DNA from: an uncultured Lachnospiraceae bacterium
Lineage (GTDB): Bacteria; Bacillota; Clostridia; Lachnospirales; Lachnospiraceae
NCBI GenBank assembly: GCA_910576895.1
Contig: CAJTJZ010000024.1
Location: 237 to 47,932, forward strand
DNA: 47,696 nt
Direction: 5' to 3'
The number at the start of each line of letters is the position of its first letter. Position 1 is the stretch's first letter. Shown here one piece after another: positions 1 through 7,022 of this stretch. The notes beneath the pieces were generated by a model. The model worked only from the letters and a program-made list of their open reading frames with translations, was not told the DNA's origin and did no database searches. The translations under genes were made by a program, and so were the position numbers.

Positions 1-158
1 TATCTTTCCATAAATTACATTTACGGGGACTTAGATCTGTGTTTAAAGAAAATGAAACTTTACTGATAAAAAAATTAATTTTCTATCAGTGCAATACCTT
101 TTCTTTTTGTTACTGTATATATTATCGGCATGGGAAAAAAAACCATTAGCCTTTTTCT

Positions 159-197
159 GTAAGAAAGCCTGCCACGCAGCGTAAGAAAAGCTGCCAC
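159..197. repeat. short imperfect direct repeat
   Basis: Two copies of a 17-base unit of the form GTAAGAAAGCCTGCCAC lie at 159-175 and 181-197 with about two mismatches, just past the 3' end of the DJ-1 gene. On the minus strand the GCAGC/GCTGC parts could fold into a weak hairpin. The rest of 1-214 shows no gene; an AT-rich hairpin (ACTGATA/TATCAGT) lies near 62-92. Confidence 0.35.
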
Positions 198-214
198 ATC
201 TTTAACACAATGCT

Positions 215-769
215 TTACTTTTTATATACTAATGCTGTTTCTAGTTTTTCTACCACTTCTTCTCCTAAGAAATGTTTTACAATTGCAAGTCCAAATGGAA
301 TTGCTGTTCCCATACCTCTGCTAGTGATTACATTTTTATCTACTGCCACTTCATCAAATACAACATTTGCTCCTTTTAGTTTTTCTTCAAATCCCGGATG
401 ACAAGCCGCTGTTAAACCTTGCAAAATATCATTTTCTCCTAAAACTCCCGGTGCTGCACAAATAGCACCTATCATTTTCCCTTCCTTATGGAACTCCTTT
501 AATTGTTCTACTAATGGTTTATAATCTGCTAAATTTGTCGTTCCCGGCATTCCACCCGGAAGAATTATCATATCTGCTTGTGAAAAGTTTACTTCATCAA
601 ATAATTTATCTGCAATCACAGTAATTCCATGTGAACCCTCTACTTCCTTTTCTTCCATAATAGATACCATAATGCAGCCAAGCTTAGAACGGCGTAGAAT
701 ATCTACAACTGCCAATGCCTCTACTTCTTCAAATCCTTTTGCTAAAAATAAGTAAATATTTTTTTCCAT
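215..769 (-). CDS. DJ-1/PfpI family protein
   Basis: A 184-residue single-domain DJ-1/PfpI protein of the YajL/ThiJ-like group, which are cytoplasmic class I glutamine-amidotransferase-fold proteins linked to glyoxal or carbonyl stress and protein repair. The N-terminus (YLFLAKGFEEVEALAVVD) carries the conserved Glu of the family active site. The nucleophile-elbow region reads GAICAAPGVLG with Cys as the expected nucleophile, followed by the usual TSRGMGTAIPFGLAIV segment. I chose the ATG at 769 because GGGAG precedes it at good spacing; an upstream in-frame extension lacks any ribosome binding site. Monocistronic, with its own promoter at 829-857. Family call firm; substrate not determinable. 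Confidence 0.9.
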   Translation of the reverse strand: MEKNIYLFLAKGFEEVEALAVVDILRRSKLGCIMVSIMEEKEVEGSHGITVIADKLFDEVNFSQADMIILPGGMPGTTNLADYKPLVEQLKEFHKEGKMIGAICAAPGVLGENDILQGLTAACHPGFEEKLKGANVVFDEVAVDKNVITSRGMGTAIPFGLAIVKHFLGEEVVEKLETALVYKK

Positions 770-828
770 TTCTTCTCCCTTCTTAACTTTTATGACTAAA
801 AATTGTGCAATTATTGAATATTTTCTAT

Positions 829-857
829 ATAATAACATATTTCATAAAAAATGTCAC
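829..857 (-). promoter_or_regulatory. promoter of the DJ-1 gene
   Basis: Read on the minus strand: a GTGACA -35 box (857-852), 17-base spacer and TATTAT -10 box (834-829), about 60 bases ahead of the chosen ATG. One mismatch to consensus in each box. Confidence 0.6.
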
Positions 858-962
858 GTTTTCCATAAGAAAAATAAAAATTCTAACTACATTGAAAAAA
901 TAGACCTATTATAATATAAGTACTAAATTATTTCTATTTATAAATATTTCATATATTGACAT

Positions 963-1001
963 AAAAAAGCCCACCTTAGTTTCCTAAGATGAGCTTTTTA
1001 T
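963..1001 (-). terminator. intrinsic terminator of the tRNA-Leu unit
   Basis: Hairpin with arms AAAAAGC..CTTAG and CTAAG..GCTTTTT around a TTTC loop, with two internal mismatches. On the minus strand it follows the tRNA by about 80 bases and ends in a T run. The A/T arms would also allow function in the other direction. Confidence 0.75.
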
Positions 1002-1082
1002 ATCCACTCCAAAATCTCTATATACTATCAACATTATCTTTTTAAAAAGCTTCTATTAATAGTTTAAGATTCCTTCCTCGAA

Positions 1083-1167
1083 TGCAGTCGACGGGACTTG
1101 AACCCGAACGAGCACAATGCTCACTAGATCCTTAGTCTAGCGCGTATGCCAATTCCGCCACGACTGC
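1083..1167 (-). tRNA. tRNA-Leu (anticodon AAG)
   Basis: A class II tRNA with a perfect 7-bp acceptor stem (GCAGTCG/CGACTGC), discriminator A, D-arm, long variable arm (GAGCATTGTGCTC region) and T-arm GTTCGGGTTCAAGTC. The anticodon stem-loop is CTAGA-CTAAGGA-TCTAG, so positions 34-36 read AAG, decoding CTT. A at position 34 must be deaminated to inosine for wider reading. That is unusual for bacterial leucine tRNAs, where GAG is the common isoacceptor. The 3' CCA is not encoded. Flanked by a consensus promoter and a terminator, so it is a single-gene unit. Confidence 0.93.
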
Positions 1168-1207
1168 TTATCAATCCATTCAGCTTTTTGACCACCGAAC
1201 GGATCTT

Positions 1208-1236
1208 ATTATACATGACGAGATATATCCTGTCAA
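1208..1236 (-). promoter_or_regulatory. consensus sigma-A promoter of tRNA-Leu
   Basis: On the minus strand TTGACA (1236-1231), a 17-base spacer and TATAAT (1213-1208). Both boxes match consensus exactly, about 40 bases upstream of the tRNA 5' end, as expected for a highly expressed stable RNA. Confidence 0.85.
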
Positions 1237-1244
1237 GTATTTTT

Positions 1245-2501
1245 TTATTTCTTTTTCACTGTTACAATGCAAGTAAACAGTTTTCCTTTTACTTTTGCAC
1301 GAATCTTTGCCGTTCCGACTTTTTTCCCTTTTACAACACCTTTTTTTGTAACAGTAGCTACTGTTTTCTTTGTTGACTTCCAAGTCACCTTTGCTTTTGC
1401 ACCTATACCATTCATTTTCAATTTTGTTTTTTGACCCACTTTTAATTTCAATTTTGTTTTATTGATTTTCATTACACTATTATCATTTTTTTCTTCTTCC
1501 ACATCATCTTTCACAGATACATTATTACCTGCTTTGCTATCTGCTTTAAAAGTAATTTCTTCTTCTTCTGCATATTCCTCTGCTGCACTTCCTGCTATTC
1601 CTATAATTACAAGATTTGGTGAGCAATTATAACAAATACTTGTTCCAAACTGCGTAACAGATGCAGGAATTGTAATAGAAGAAAGTGCAGTACAATCTGT
1701 AAACGCATCTGCACCAATTTCTGTAACACCTTTTGCAATTACTACCTTTTTTAAAGATGAATTAGCAGAAAAAGCATTTGTACCAATACTAGATACATTT
1801 GATGGAATCACTAATGTTTTTAATCCACATTCATTAAAGGCAAAATTTCCAATTTCTGTAATAGAAGTTGGAATTGTAGCTTCTGTCAAAGAAGAACAAC
1901 AATTAAATGCATATTCTGAAATTGTTTTTACCCCTTTATTTAATACTACTTTTTTTAAAGAAGTACAATCTTCACAAAGATTCTCTGGAATCATAGCAAC
2001 ACTTCCCGGAATTTCCAATGATGTTAAAGAAGTACATTCTGCAAAAGAATATCCGCCAATACTAGTAAGTGTTTTTGGAAGTTCCACTGTTGTTAATGCT
2101 TCACAGCCGCTAAATACTTCTTCTCCTATGGTAACAGCTCCCTTAATAGTAACCTTTTTTAAGGATTCACAACCATAAAAAGCACCATTACCAATTGTTT
2201 TTACTGATTTTGGTATTGTCACATTTACTAATTCATTGCTTCCATAAAAAGCTTCTTCTGCAATTTCTGTTACATTTGATGGAACGGTAAAACTTGTTGC
2301 TGATCCAATATAACTATAAAAGACACCATCTTCAATAATATATTCATCATTTTCTTCTTCCTCTGCTTCCCCTTCTTCTGCCTGTACCTGTACAATAGAA
2401 ATAGGCACAATGGTACTAGCAGCAAGGCAGCCTGCCACTGTTGTAATTCCAAGCATATGAAGTTGCAATGATATTTTTTTCCATAAGGTTTTCTTTTTCA
2501 T
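1245..2501 (-). CDS. secreted BspA-type leucine-rich-repeat protein with Ig-like C-terminus
   Basis: 418 residues. A signal peptide (about 1-41; basic start, hydrophobic core, VQA-E cleavage site) is followed by an acidic stretch. Roughly ten TpLRR/BspA (LRR_5) units follow (about 60-310) with the recurrent pattern IP..V..IG..AF..C..L. A Lys-rich bacterial Ig-like group 2 domain (about 345-418; KVGQKTKLK, VTWKSTKKTVATV, GTAKIRAKV) ends the protein. BspA-type repeats occur in surface or secreted proteins of host-associated bacteria and often bind host or other surfaces. There is no LPXTG or other anchor, so it is secreted or held by charge (strongly basic C-terminus). The ribosome binding site AAAGGAG is about 13 bases from the ATG. 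Own promoter at 2639-2666. Confidence 0.88.
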   Translation of the reverse strand: MKKKTLWKKISLQLHMLGITTVAGCLAASTIVPISIVQVQAEEGEAEEEENDEYIIEDGVFYSYIGSATSFTVPSNVTEIAEEAFYGSNELVNVTIPKSVKTIGNGAFYGCESLKKVTIKGAVTIGEEVFSGCEALTTVELPKTLTSIGGYSFAECTSLTSLEIPGSVAMIPENLCEDCTSLKKVVLNKGVKTISEYAFNCCSSLTEATIPTSITEIGNFAFNECGLKTLVIPSNVSSIGTNAFSANSSLKKVVIAKGVTEIGADAFTDCTALSSITIPASVTQFGTSICYNCSPNLVIIGIAGSAAEEYAEEEEITFKADSKAGNNVSVKDDVEEEKNDNSVMKINKTKLKLKVGQKTKLKMNGIGAKAKVTWKSTKKTVATVTKKGVVKGKKVGTAKIRAKVKGKLFTCIVTVKKK

Positions 2502-2638
2502 ATTTTTTTCATAACTCCTTTCTTATTCTGCATTTTTACATTTCTTATCAAAATTGAAAACATACCATACTATGATATTATTTATGGATCTTCGAAAAAA
2601 TTTTATAGATCTATTTTCCAAGCCATCTTAATTTACAA

Positions 2639-2666
2639 TTTATATCATATTGCGAAACTATGTCAA
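2639..2666 (-). promoter_or_regulatory. promoter of the LRR gene
   Basis: Minus-strand TTGACA (2666-2661), 16-base spacer and TATAAA (2644-2639) with an upstream TG, extended -10 style. It leaves a leader of about 130 bases. Together with the terminator at 2745-2839 this accounts for most of the 390-base gap between rplT and the LRR gene. Confidence 0.65.
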
Positions 2667-2744
2667 AACTACGACAAGAAATTACTTCTTTCTATTATTT
2701 AAAAATATAAAACTAAAAATCAATTTGCCCTATCTTTTCAAAAG

Positions 2745-2839
2745 AAAAAGGAGCTGCTTTATTAAGTAATTAACATAGAAGATATCGCTTTTTCTTTTTT
2801 GCTATCTTGTCATGCCTTACTTAAATTAACAACTCCTTT
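2745..2839 (-). terminator. terminator of the infC-rpmI-rplT operon
   Basis: About 50 bases past the rplT stop the minus strand forms a long bipartite hairpin: outer AAAGGAG with CTCCTTT and inner TTAAGTAA with TTACTTAA, ending in a T-rich stretch. The loop contains further short pairing. Position and T-tract support transcription termination. Confidence 0.6.
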
Positions 2840-2891
2840 ATTGTTTGCTTTCTGCTTCTGTTTTCTATTTCGCTTTTGCAGATAGTCTTGC

Positions 2892-3248
2892 CTATGCAAG
2901 TTTTGCCTTTGCTGCTTCTGCTACTGCTTTAAATCCTTCTGGATCATTAATTGCCATTTCTGCTAACATCTTTCTATTTAAATCAATACCAGCAAGTTTT
3001 AAACCATACATAAGCTTACTATAAGATAAGCCATTGATACGTGCTGCTGCATTGATACGGGAAATCCACAATCTGCGAAATTGTCTTTTTCTTTGCTTTC
3101 TTCCTTTATAGGATTCTGCCATAGCACGCATTACTGATTGTTTTGCAACACGATATTGCTTAGAACGTGCTCCACGATACCCCTTTGCTAATTTTAAAAT
3201 TTTATTATGCTTTTTCTTTGCATTTAAACCGCCTTTTACTCTTGCCAT
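2892..3248 (-). CDS. rplT: 50S ribosomal protein bL20
   Basis: 118 residues, the usual length of bL20, with the family start MARVKGG and the basic N-terminal extension (KKHNKILKLAKGYRGARSK) that threads into 23S rRNA. The globular C-terminal half (RLWISRINAAARINGLSYS) is also typical. bL20 is needed early in 50S assembly and in many bacteria represses its own operon by binding the infC leader. I chose the second ATG at 3248, after GGAGG, instead of an upstream in-frame ATG. Last gene of the infC-rpmI-rplT operon. Confidence 0.98.
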   Translation of the reverse strand: MARVKGGLNAKKKHNKILKLAKGYRGARSKQYRVAKQSVMRAMAESYKGRKQRKRQFRRLWISRINAAARINGLSYSKLMYGLKLAGIDLNRKMLAEMAINDPEGFKAVAEAAKAKLA

Positions 3249-3304
3249 TTTTTCCTCCATTCTGCCTGCACGCTTCTAATTTCCTATCAGGCAATTTTTA
3301 AGTT

Positions 3305-3344
3305 AAAACAGATAGTGATTTATAGTTATTCTACTATCTGTTTT
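3305..3344 (-). promoter_or_regulatory. hairpin in the rpmI-rplT intergenic region
   Basis: Perfect 12-bp inverted repeat AAAACAGATAGT / ACTATCTGTTTT with a 16-base loop, transcribed between rpmI and rplT in a spacer of about 170 bases. No strong T-run follows on the minus strand. It may be a processing site, a partial terminator or a protein-binding stem rather than a full terminator. Confidence 0.5.
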
Positions 3345-3417
3345 GCTACTTGTTTTTAATCTCATTTCATAACAAATTAGTAAGGAAACCCTTTTCGTAA
3401 TGGGTATTTCAAAATCA

Positions 3418-3615
3418 TTACAGATATGGCATAATCTTTTTCATTGTTTTTACATTTGAAGCATCTGTAATCGTAGCTTTCCTTAAATTTCTCTTTCTTT
3501 TTGTTGTTTTCTTTGTAAGAATGTGACTCTTATATGCCTTCATTCTCTTCAATTTGCCTGTTCCTGTAAGCTTGAAACGCTTTGCAGCTGCTTTTTTTGT
3601 TTTCATTTTGGCCAT
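3418..3615 (-). CDS. rpmI: 50S ribosomal protein bL35
   Basis: 65 residues, highly basic, with the hallmark MAKMKTKKAAAKRFKLTGTGK start and ILTKKTTKRKRNLRKA centre of bL35. The start is preceded by AAGGAGG with ideal spacing. Middle gene of the conserved infC-rpmI-rplT translation operon. Confidence 0.98.
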   Translation of the reverse strand: MAKMKTKKAAAKRFKLTGTGKLKRMKAYKSHILTKKTTKRKRNLRKATITDASNVKTMKKIMPYL

Positions 3616-3757
3616 GATGTTACCTCCTTGTATTATCTTATATTGTTATTCAATTTATATCTAATATGGAAAATATTCCCATTTACTACTGCTGATACTT
3701 AAAAGCAATAAGTAAGTGCATACAATAAATAATGTTATTGCTTAATATTATTGCTCT

Positions 3758-4264
3758 CTAACGTTTCTCTCCAAGGAACATAATCATGCTTCTTCCTTCC
3801 AGTTTTGCAGGTTTTTCAATAACTGCAACATCAGAAAGCTTTTCATAAAAATCATCTAAAATCTGTTTTGTCATATTGATATGTGCCATTTCTCTGCCTC
3901 GAAAACGAAGTGCCACTTTGACTTTATCTCCTTTTGTAATAAATTTTCGTGCTTGATTTGCTTTTGTATTTAAGTCATTTGCATCAATATTTGGCGACAT
4001 ACGAATTTCTTTTACATCTGTCACTCTTTGTTTTTTCTTTGCCTCTTTGTCCTTACGAGCAAGTTCATAACGGTATTTCCCATAATCCACAATTTTGCAG
4101 ACAGGCGGTTTTGCTGCTGGAGCAATCTTTACTAAATCAAGTCCTGTTTCTTTTGCAATTTTCATTGCATCTCTTGCTGACATAATTCCAAGCTGATCGC
4201 CATTTTCTCCAATCAGGCGGATTTCTCTGTCACGAATTTGTTCGTTGATCATTAACTCGCTAAT
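3758..4264 (-). CDS. infC: translation initiation factor IF-3
   Basis: IF-3, which binds the 30S subunit, checks start codon-anticodon pairing and prevents early 50S joining. The N-domain (INEQIRDREIRLIGENGDQ) and C-domain (IRMSPNIDANDLNTKANQA, then VALRFRGREMAHI) are complete. I start it at the ATT codon at 4264: a GGGGGTG ribosome binding site lies 6 bases upstream, and an ATT or similar rare start is a conserved infC feature used for autoregulation. An ATG five codons upstream lies within that binding site and has none of its own. An internal ATG at 4252 gives a shorter alternative. Product 168 residues. Confidence 0.96.
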   Translation of the reverse strand: MSELMINEQIRDREIRLIGENGDQLGIMSARDAMKIAKETGLDLVKIAPAAKPPVCKIVDYGKYRYELARKDKEAKKKQRVTDVKEIRMSPNIDANDLNTKANQARKFITKGDKVKVALRFRGREMAHINMTKQILDDFYEKLSDVAVIEKPAKLEGRSMIMFLGEKR

Positions 4265-4647
4265 AATTTGCACCCCCATATAATGATAAAACTAAGTCAC
4301 GCCTTAAGATCTAATAATCTTTGCGAACCTAACAAAATAGGTCACGTTTGCTTTGCAAATATGACAAGACATGTCATGATTACAAAGCAAACATGACAAA
4401 TAAAAAATGGATACGCATGGTATCCACTATAAATAATCAAAAGCAAAAACTATCAATCAGTCAAACAAATTATATTTAAAAAAATAAGTATCTTATTTTT
4501 TCTAATTATCTATATGTTTAACTGAAATTGAACATTCTGATCTAATATTAACCCAAGACATAGATAAAGATATAAAATTTATAATTCTTTTTTATGCTAA
4601 GGTGAGAGTGGATACTCTGCTTTCTTTTTATGAGCAATAGCTCACGA
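4265..4647 (-). promoter_or_regulatory. infC operon leader with attenuator
   Basis: An untranslated leader of about 380 bases. Read on the minus strand: GTATCCAC (4615-4608) sits in a small AGAGT/ACTCT hairpin. About 180 bases on, GTGGATAC (4427-4420) can pair either with that upstream segment or with GTATCC (4416-4411). The second pairing makes a hairpin followed directly by a T-run (4407-4402), a compact intrinsic terminator. The two pairings exclude each other, as in an antiterminator/terminator switch. Beyond it a 15-base stem (4397-4383 with 4355-4341) encloses an inner ATGACA/TGTCAT hairpin before the ribosome binding site. Position matches the L20-type leaders known upstream of infC in Firmicutes; the ligand is inferred. 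Confidence 0.72.
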
Positions 4648-4653
4648 CAGTTT

Positions 4654-4682
4654 ATGATATCATATAATATCTTCCATGTCAA
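4654..4682 (-). promoter_or_regulatory. infC: promoter of the infC-rpmI-rplT operon
   Basis: Minus-strand TTGACA (4682-4677), 17-base spacer and TATCAT (4659-4654). Transcription would begin near 4647, giving the long leader described separately. Confidence 0.8.
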
Positions 4683-4720
4683 GAAATTTTTTAAACGATT
4701 TTTTAAATCTTTTCAAAACA

Positions 4721-5761
4721 TCAAATATTTTTTCCTATTGGAAGATAAATAGAGAAACAAGTTCCTTCTCCTTTTTTAGAATTTAATAAAATATATCCTC
4801 CCTGCATAGTGACAATTTTTCTAGCAAGATATAGTCCAATACCAATTCCTTCTATATCATGTACTTCTTCTTCTCGATAAAACCTCTGAAAAATAGCTCC
4901 TTGATTTTTTTCTTCAATACCAATTCCATTATCAGCAATATCAATTCTTGCATATAATTCTTGTTCTAAAACAGAGATTTTTATTTTTCCAGATTCTCTT
5001 GTATATTTCACTGCATTATCTAAAATATTAAAAAAAACTTCCTCTGTCCATTTCCTATCGTGAAAAATATATAATTCCTCTGAACATTCTACCATAATTT
5101 CTATTTCTTTATTTTCTGCTTTCCTATAAACTTGCCCTACAGCTCCCGCCAATGTTTCCAATAAATTAGAGTTTCTTATTTGCAGTTCCATCACTCCTGT
5201 TTCCAATCTAGAGGCTTTTATCATAGACTCTATCAAAAAATCTAATTTATTTAATTGCACTCCTATTGTATGCAAACATTCCTCTTGTTGTTTTTGTGTC
5301 AGTTTATGTTCTTGCATTGTTTCCTCAATAAGTTTAAGATTTGCCATTGGTGTCTTTGTCTGATGAGAAATATCTGTAATTAATTTCAAAAGCTCCTTTT
5401 TTTCTTTTTTTATTTCTTCCCGATTTTGCTGCATTATATGGTAAAGCTTTGTCATTCTATGTCCAATATGATCAAAGATAGAATCTTCCTTCCATAAAAT
5501 TTCTGAAACTTCCTTATCCTTTTGTATCCTATCCATCATATCACCAATTCTTTTTGCAAACAGCCCCAACTCTTTTTGCAATACTATTGAATAAAGAAAA
5601 AACCAAAATAGAAAACTTCCATATAAGATAATCCCTTGTAAAAATATCATGAAATCTTTGTCTTTTTGTAAAAAATAACCAATAGTACATAAAAGAAGTA
5701 CTGATAATAGCATTCCAAATGAAATAAAAATATTGATACTTATTATTTTTTTCTTTTCCAT
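4721..5761 (-). CDS. orphan sensor histidine kinase (intramembrane-sensing type)
   Basis: 346 residues. Two transmembrane helices (about 8-29 and 37-60) are separated by a very short loop, the layout of intramembrane-sensing kinases such as BceS. A coiled-coil linker follows. The HisKA domain has the phospho-acceptor His in LITDISHQTKTPMANL (about 130-145). The HATPase domain has an N-box (NILDNAVKYT), a G1 box (DNGIGI) and GIGIGLYLAR. No response regulator lies beside it; the upstream neighbour is an AI-2E permease. It closely resembles the kinase at 24877-25866 throughout the catalytic half, so it may share that system's regulator. The signal is unknown. Confidence 0.9.
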   Translation of the reverse strand: MEKKKIISINIFISFGMLLSVLLLCTIGYFLQKDKDFMIFLQGIILYGSFLFWFFLYSIVLQKELGLFAKRIGDMMDRIQKDKEVSEILWKEDSIFDHIGHRMTKLYHIMQQNREEIKKEKKELLKLITDISHQTKTPMANLKLIEETMQEHKLTQKQQEECLHTIGVQLNKLDFLIESMIKASRLETGVMELQIRNSNLLETLAGAVGQVYRKAENKEIEIMVECSEELYIFHDRKWTEEVFFNILDNAVKYTRESGKIKISVLEQELYARIDIADNGIGIEEKNQGAIFQRFYREEEVHDIEGIGIGLYLARKIVTMQGGYILLNSKKGEGTCFSIYLPIGKNI

Positions 5762-5816
5762 AATTATGTCATTCCTTGAAGATCATTTTTTGTATTTTAT
5801 TTTATAATTAAAATTA

Positions 5817-6923
5817 TTATTTTCCTCGTTTTATCATATCATTCCTTAAAATACGATAGAAAGCTGCTGTTGCTGGAACACCAACTAACATTCCAAAAAT
5901 TCCAAATAAACTACCACCAATTGTTACTGCTGTTAATACCCAAATTCCCGGCAATCCAATGGAAGTTCCTACTACTTTTGGATAAATTAAATTTCCTTCC
6001 AATTGCTGCAACACTACAATAAAAACAAGAAATAAAGCTGCTTTTATTGGTGATACTGTTAAAATCATAAAAGCTCCAACACCTGCTCCAATATAAGCAC
6101 CTGCTACTGGAATTAATGCTGTAAATCCAATCAATGCACCTATCATAGAGGCATATGGAAACTGAAAAATCATCATACCAACAGCACAGAGTGTTCCAAG
6201 AATCACTGCCTCAATGCATTGTCCTACAATATATTTATGAAAACAATCATCTAAAATTTCTAATACATAATAAATTTTTTGATTCCAGCTCTCTTTAAGA
6301 TAACTTTTTAATACTTTTTTTGCTTGTACCCTTAATCTATCTTTTCCAAATAGAAGATAAATAGAAAAAATAAAACTAAGAAGAAAGGTAACAAGTGCCG
6401 AAAATACAGAAGATACTGCAGTTGCAACTGCTCCAAACATACTACTAACGCCTGTTGTTACTCCCTTTGCAATTTGCATAATGCGTTCCTGCCAATTGAA
6501 ATCTTTTAAAGAGTTTTCTATACTTTTCGGTAAAAACTCAGCAATTGTCTGATCTTTTAAAAGATTATCAATTGCTTTTGGAACTTCTGCCGTAAGTAAT
6601 TGAATACAAGCAATTAATTCTGGAACAACTAATCGAATAATAAATGTAACAATTCCAAGCAAAGTTAAAATTGCTGCTAACATACATACAAACCGTCTGC
6701 TTTTTATTACAAGTGTTGTTGTTTTTTTCGGAAAATAATAACGCTCATAAAACGCCATTAAAATATTTAATAAATAGGCAATAATACAGCCCAGTAATAA
6801 AGGCTTGGCTGCCCCTATTACAAGAAATAGTATATGAACTGCCGTTTCCCAGTAGTGAATACATAGAAACAATAAAAATATGCTAATTCCTATTTGCAGA
6901 CAAGTTTTCCATTCTATTTTCAC
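5817..6923 (-). CDS. AI-2E family transporter (PerM/YdbI type)
   Basis: A 368-residue polytopic membrane protein of the AI-2E/UPF0118 family. Hydrophobic helix pairs lie near 8-60 and 70-95, an amphipathic central region near 105-150, and the conserved C-terminal bundle at about 200-365, with QQLEGNLIYPKVVGTSIGLPGIWVLTAV typical of the family (motif split here at residues near 310-335). Members export small molecules or act as ion antiporters, and only some move autoinducer-2, so substrate is open. I chose the GTG start at 6923 because GGAGGG lies 7 bases before it. The kinase gene follows 55 bases downstream, so they may be co-transcribed. Confidence 0.88.
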   Translation of the reverse strand: MKIEWKTCLQIGISIFLLFLCIHYWETAVHILFLVIGAAKPLLLGCIIAYLLNILMAFYERYYFPKKTTTLVIKSRRFVCMLAAILTLLGIVTFIIRLVVPELIACIQLLTAEVPKAIDNLLKDQTIAEFLPKSIENSLKDFNWQERIMQIAKGVTTGVSSMFGAVATAVSSVFSALVTFLLSFIFSIYLLFGKDRLRVQAKKVLKSYLKESWNQKIYYVLEILDDCFHKYIVGQCIEAVILGTLCAVGMMIFQFPYASMIGALIGFTALIPVAGAYIGAGVGAFMILTVSPIKAALFLVFIVVLQQLEGNLIYPKVVGTSIGLPGIWVLTAVTIGGSLFGIFGMLVGVPATAAFYRILRNDMIKRGK

Positions 6924-6953
6924 AATGAATCCCTCCATTTTGTATTGATATAA

Positions 6954-7007
6954 GAAAAAGCATTGCTACCTTCCGATTTTTCAATCCTGCAATAACAACG
7001 CTTTTTT
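6954..7007 (-). terminator. terminator after the FGGY kinase gene
   Basis: Minus-strand hairpin with arms AAAAAAGCGTTG and CAATGCTTTTTC and additional pairing inside the 30-base loop, right after the kinase stop codon. One mismatch; the 3' arm itself ends in a T-run. Confidence 0.6.
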
Positions 7008-7022
7008 AAAGAAAAGAATTTA

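Noticed and set aside
2745..2839. Possible riboswitch between rplT and the LRR gene
   Set aside because: The stems are best explained as the rplT operon terminator; the LRR promoter lies inside the gap closer to that gene, and no known aptamer core is visible.
5817..6923. Naming the AI-2E family gene as an autoinducer-2 exporter
   Set aside because: The family is broad, with many members moving ions or other substrates, and no luxS or quorum-sensing gene is nearby.
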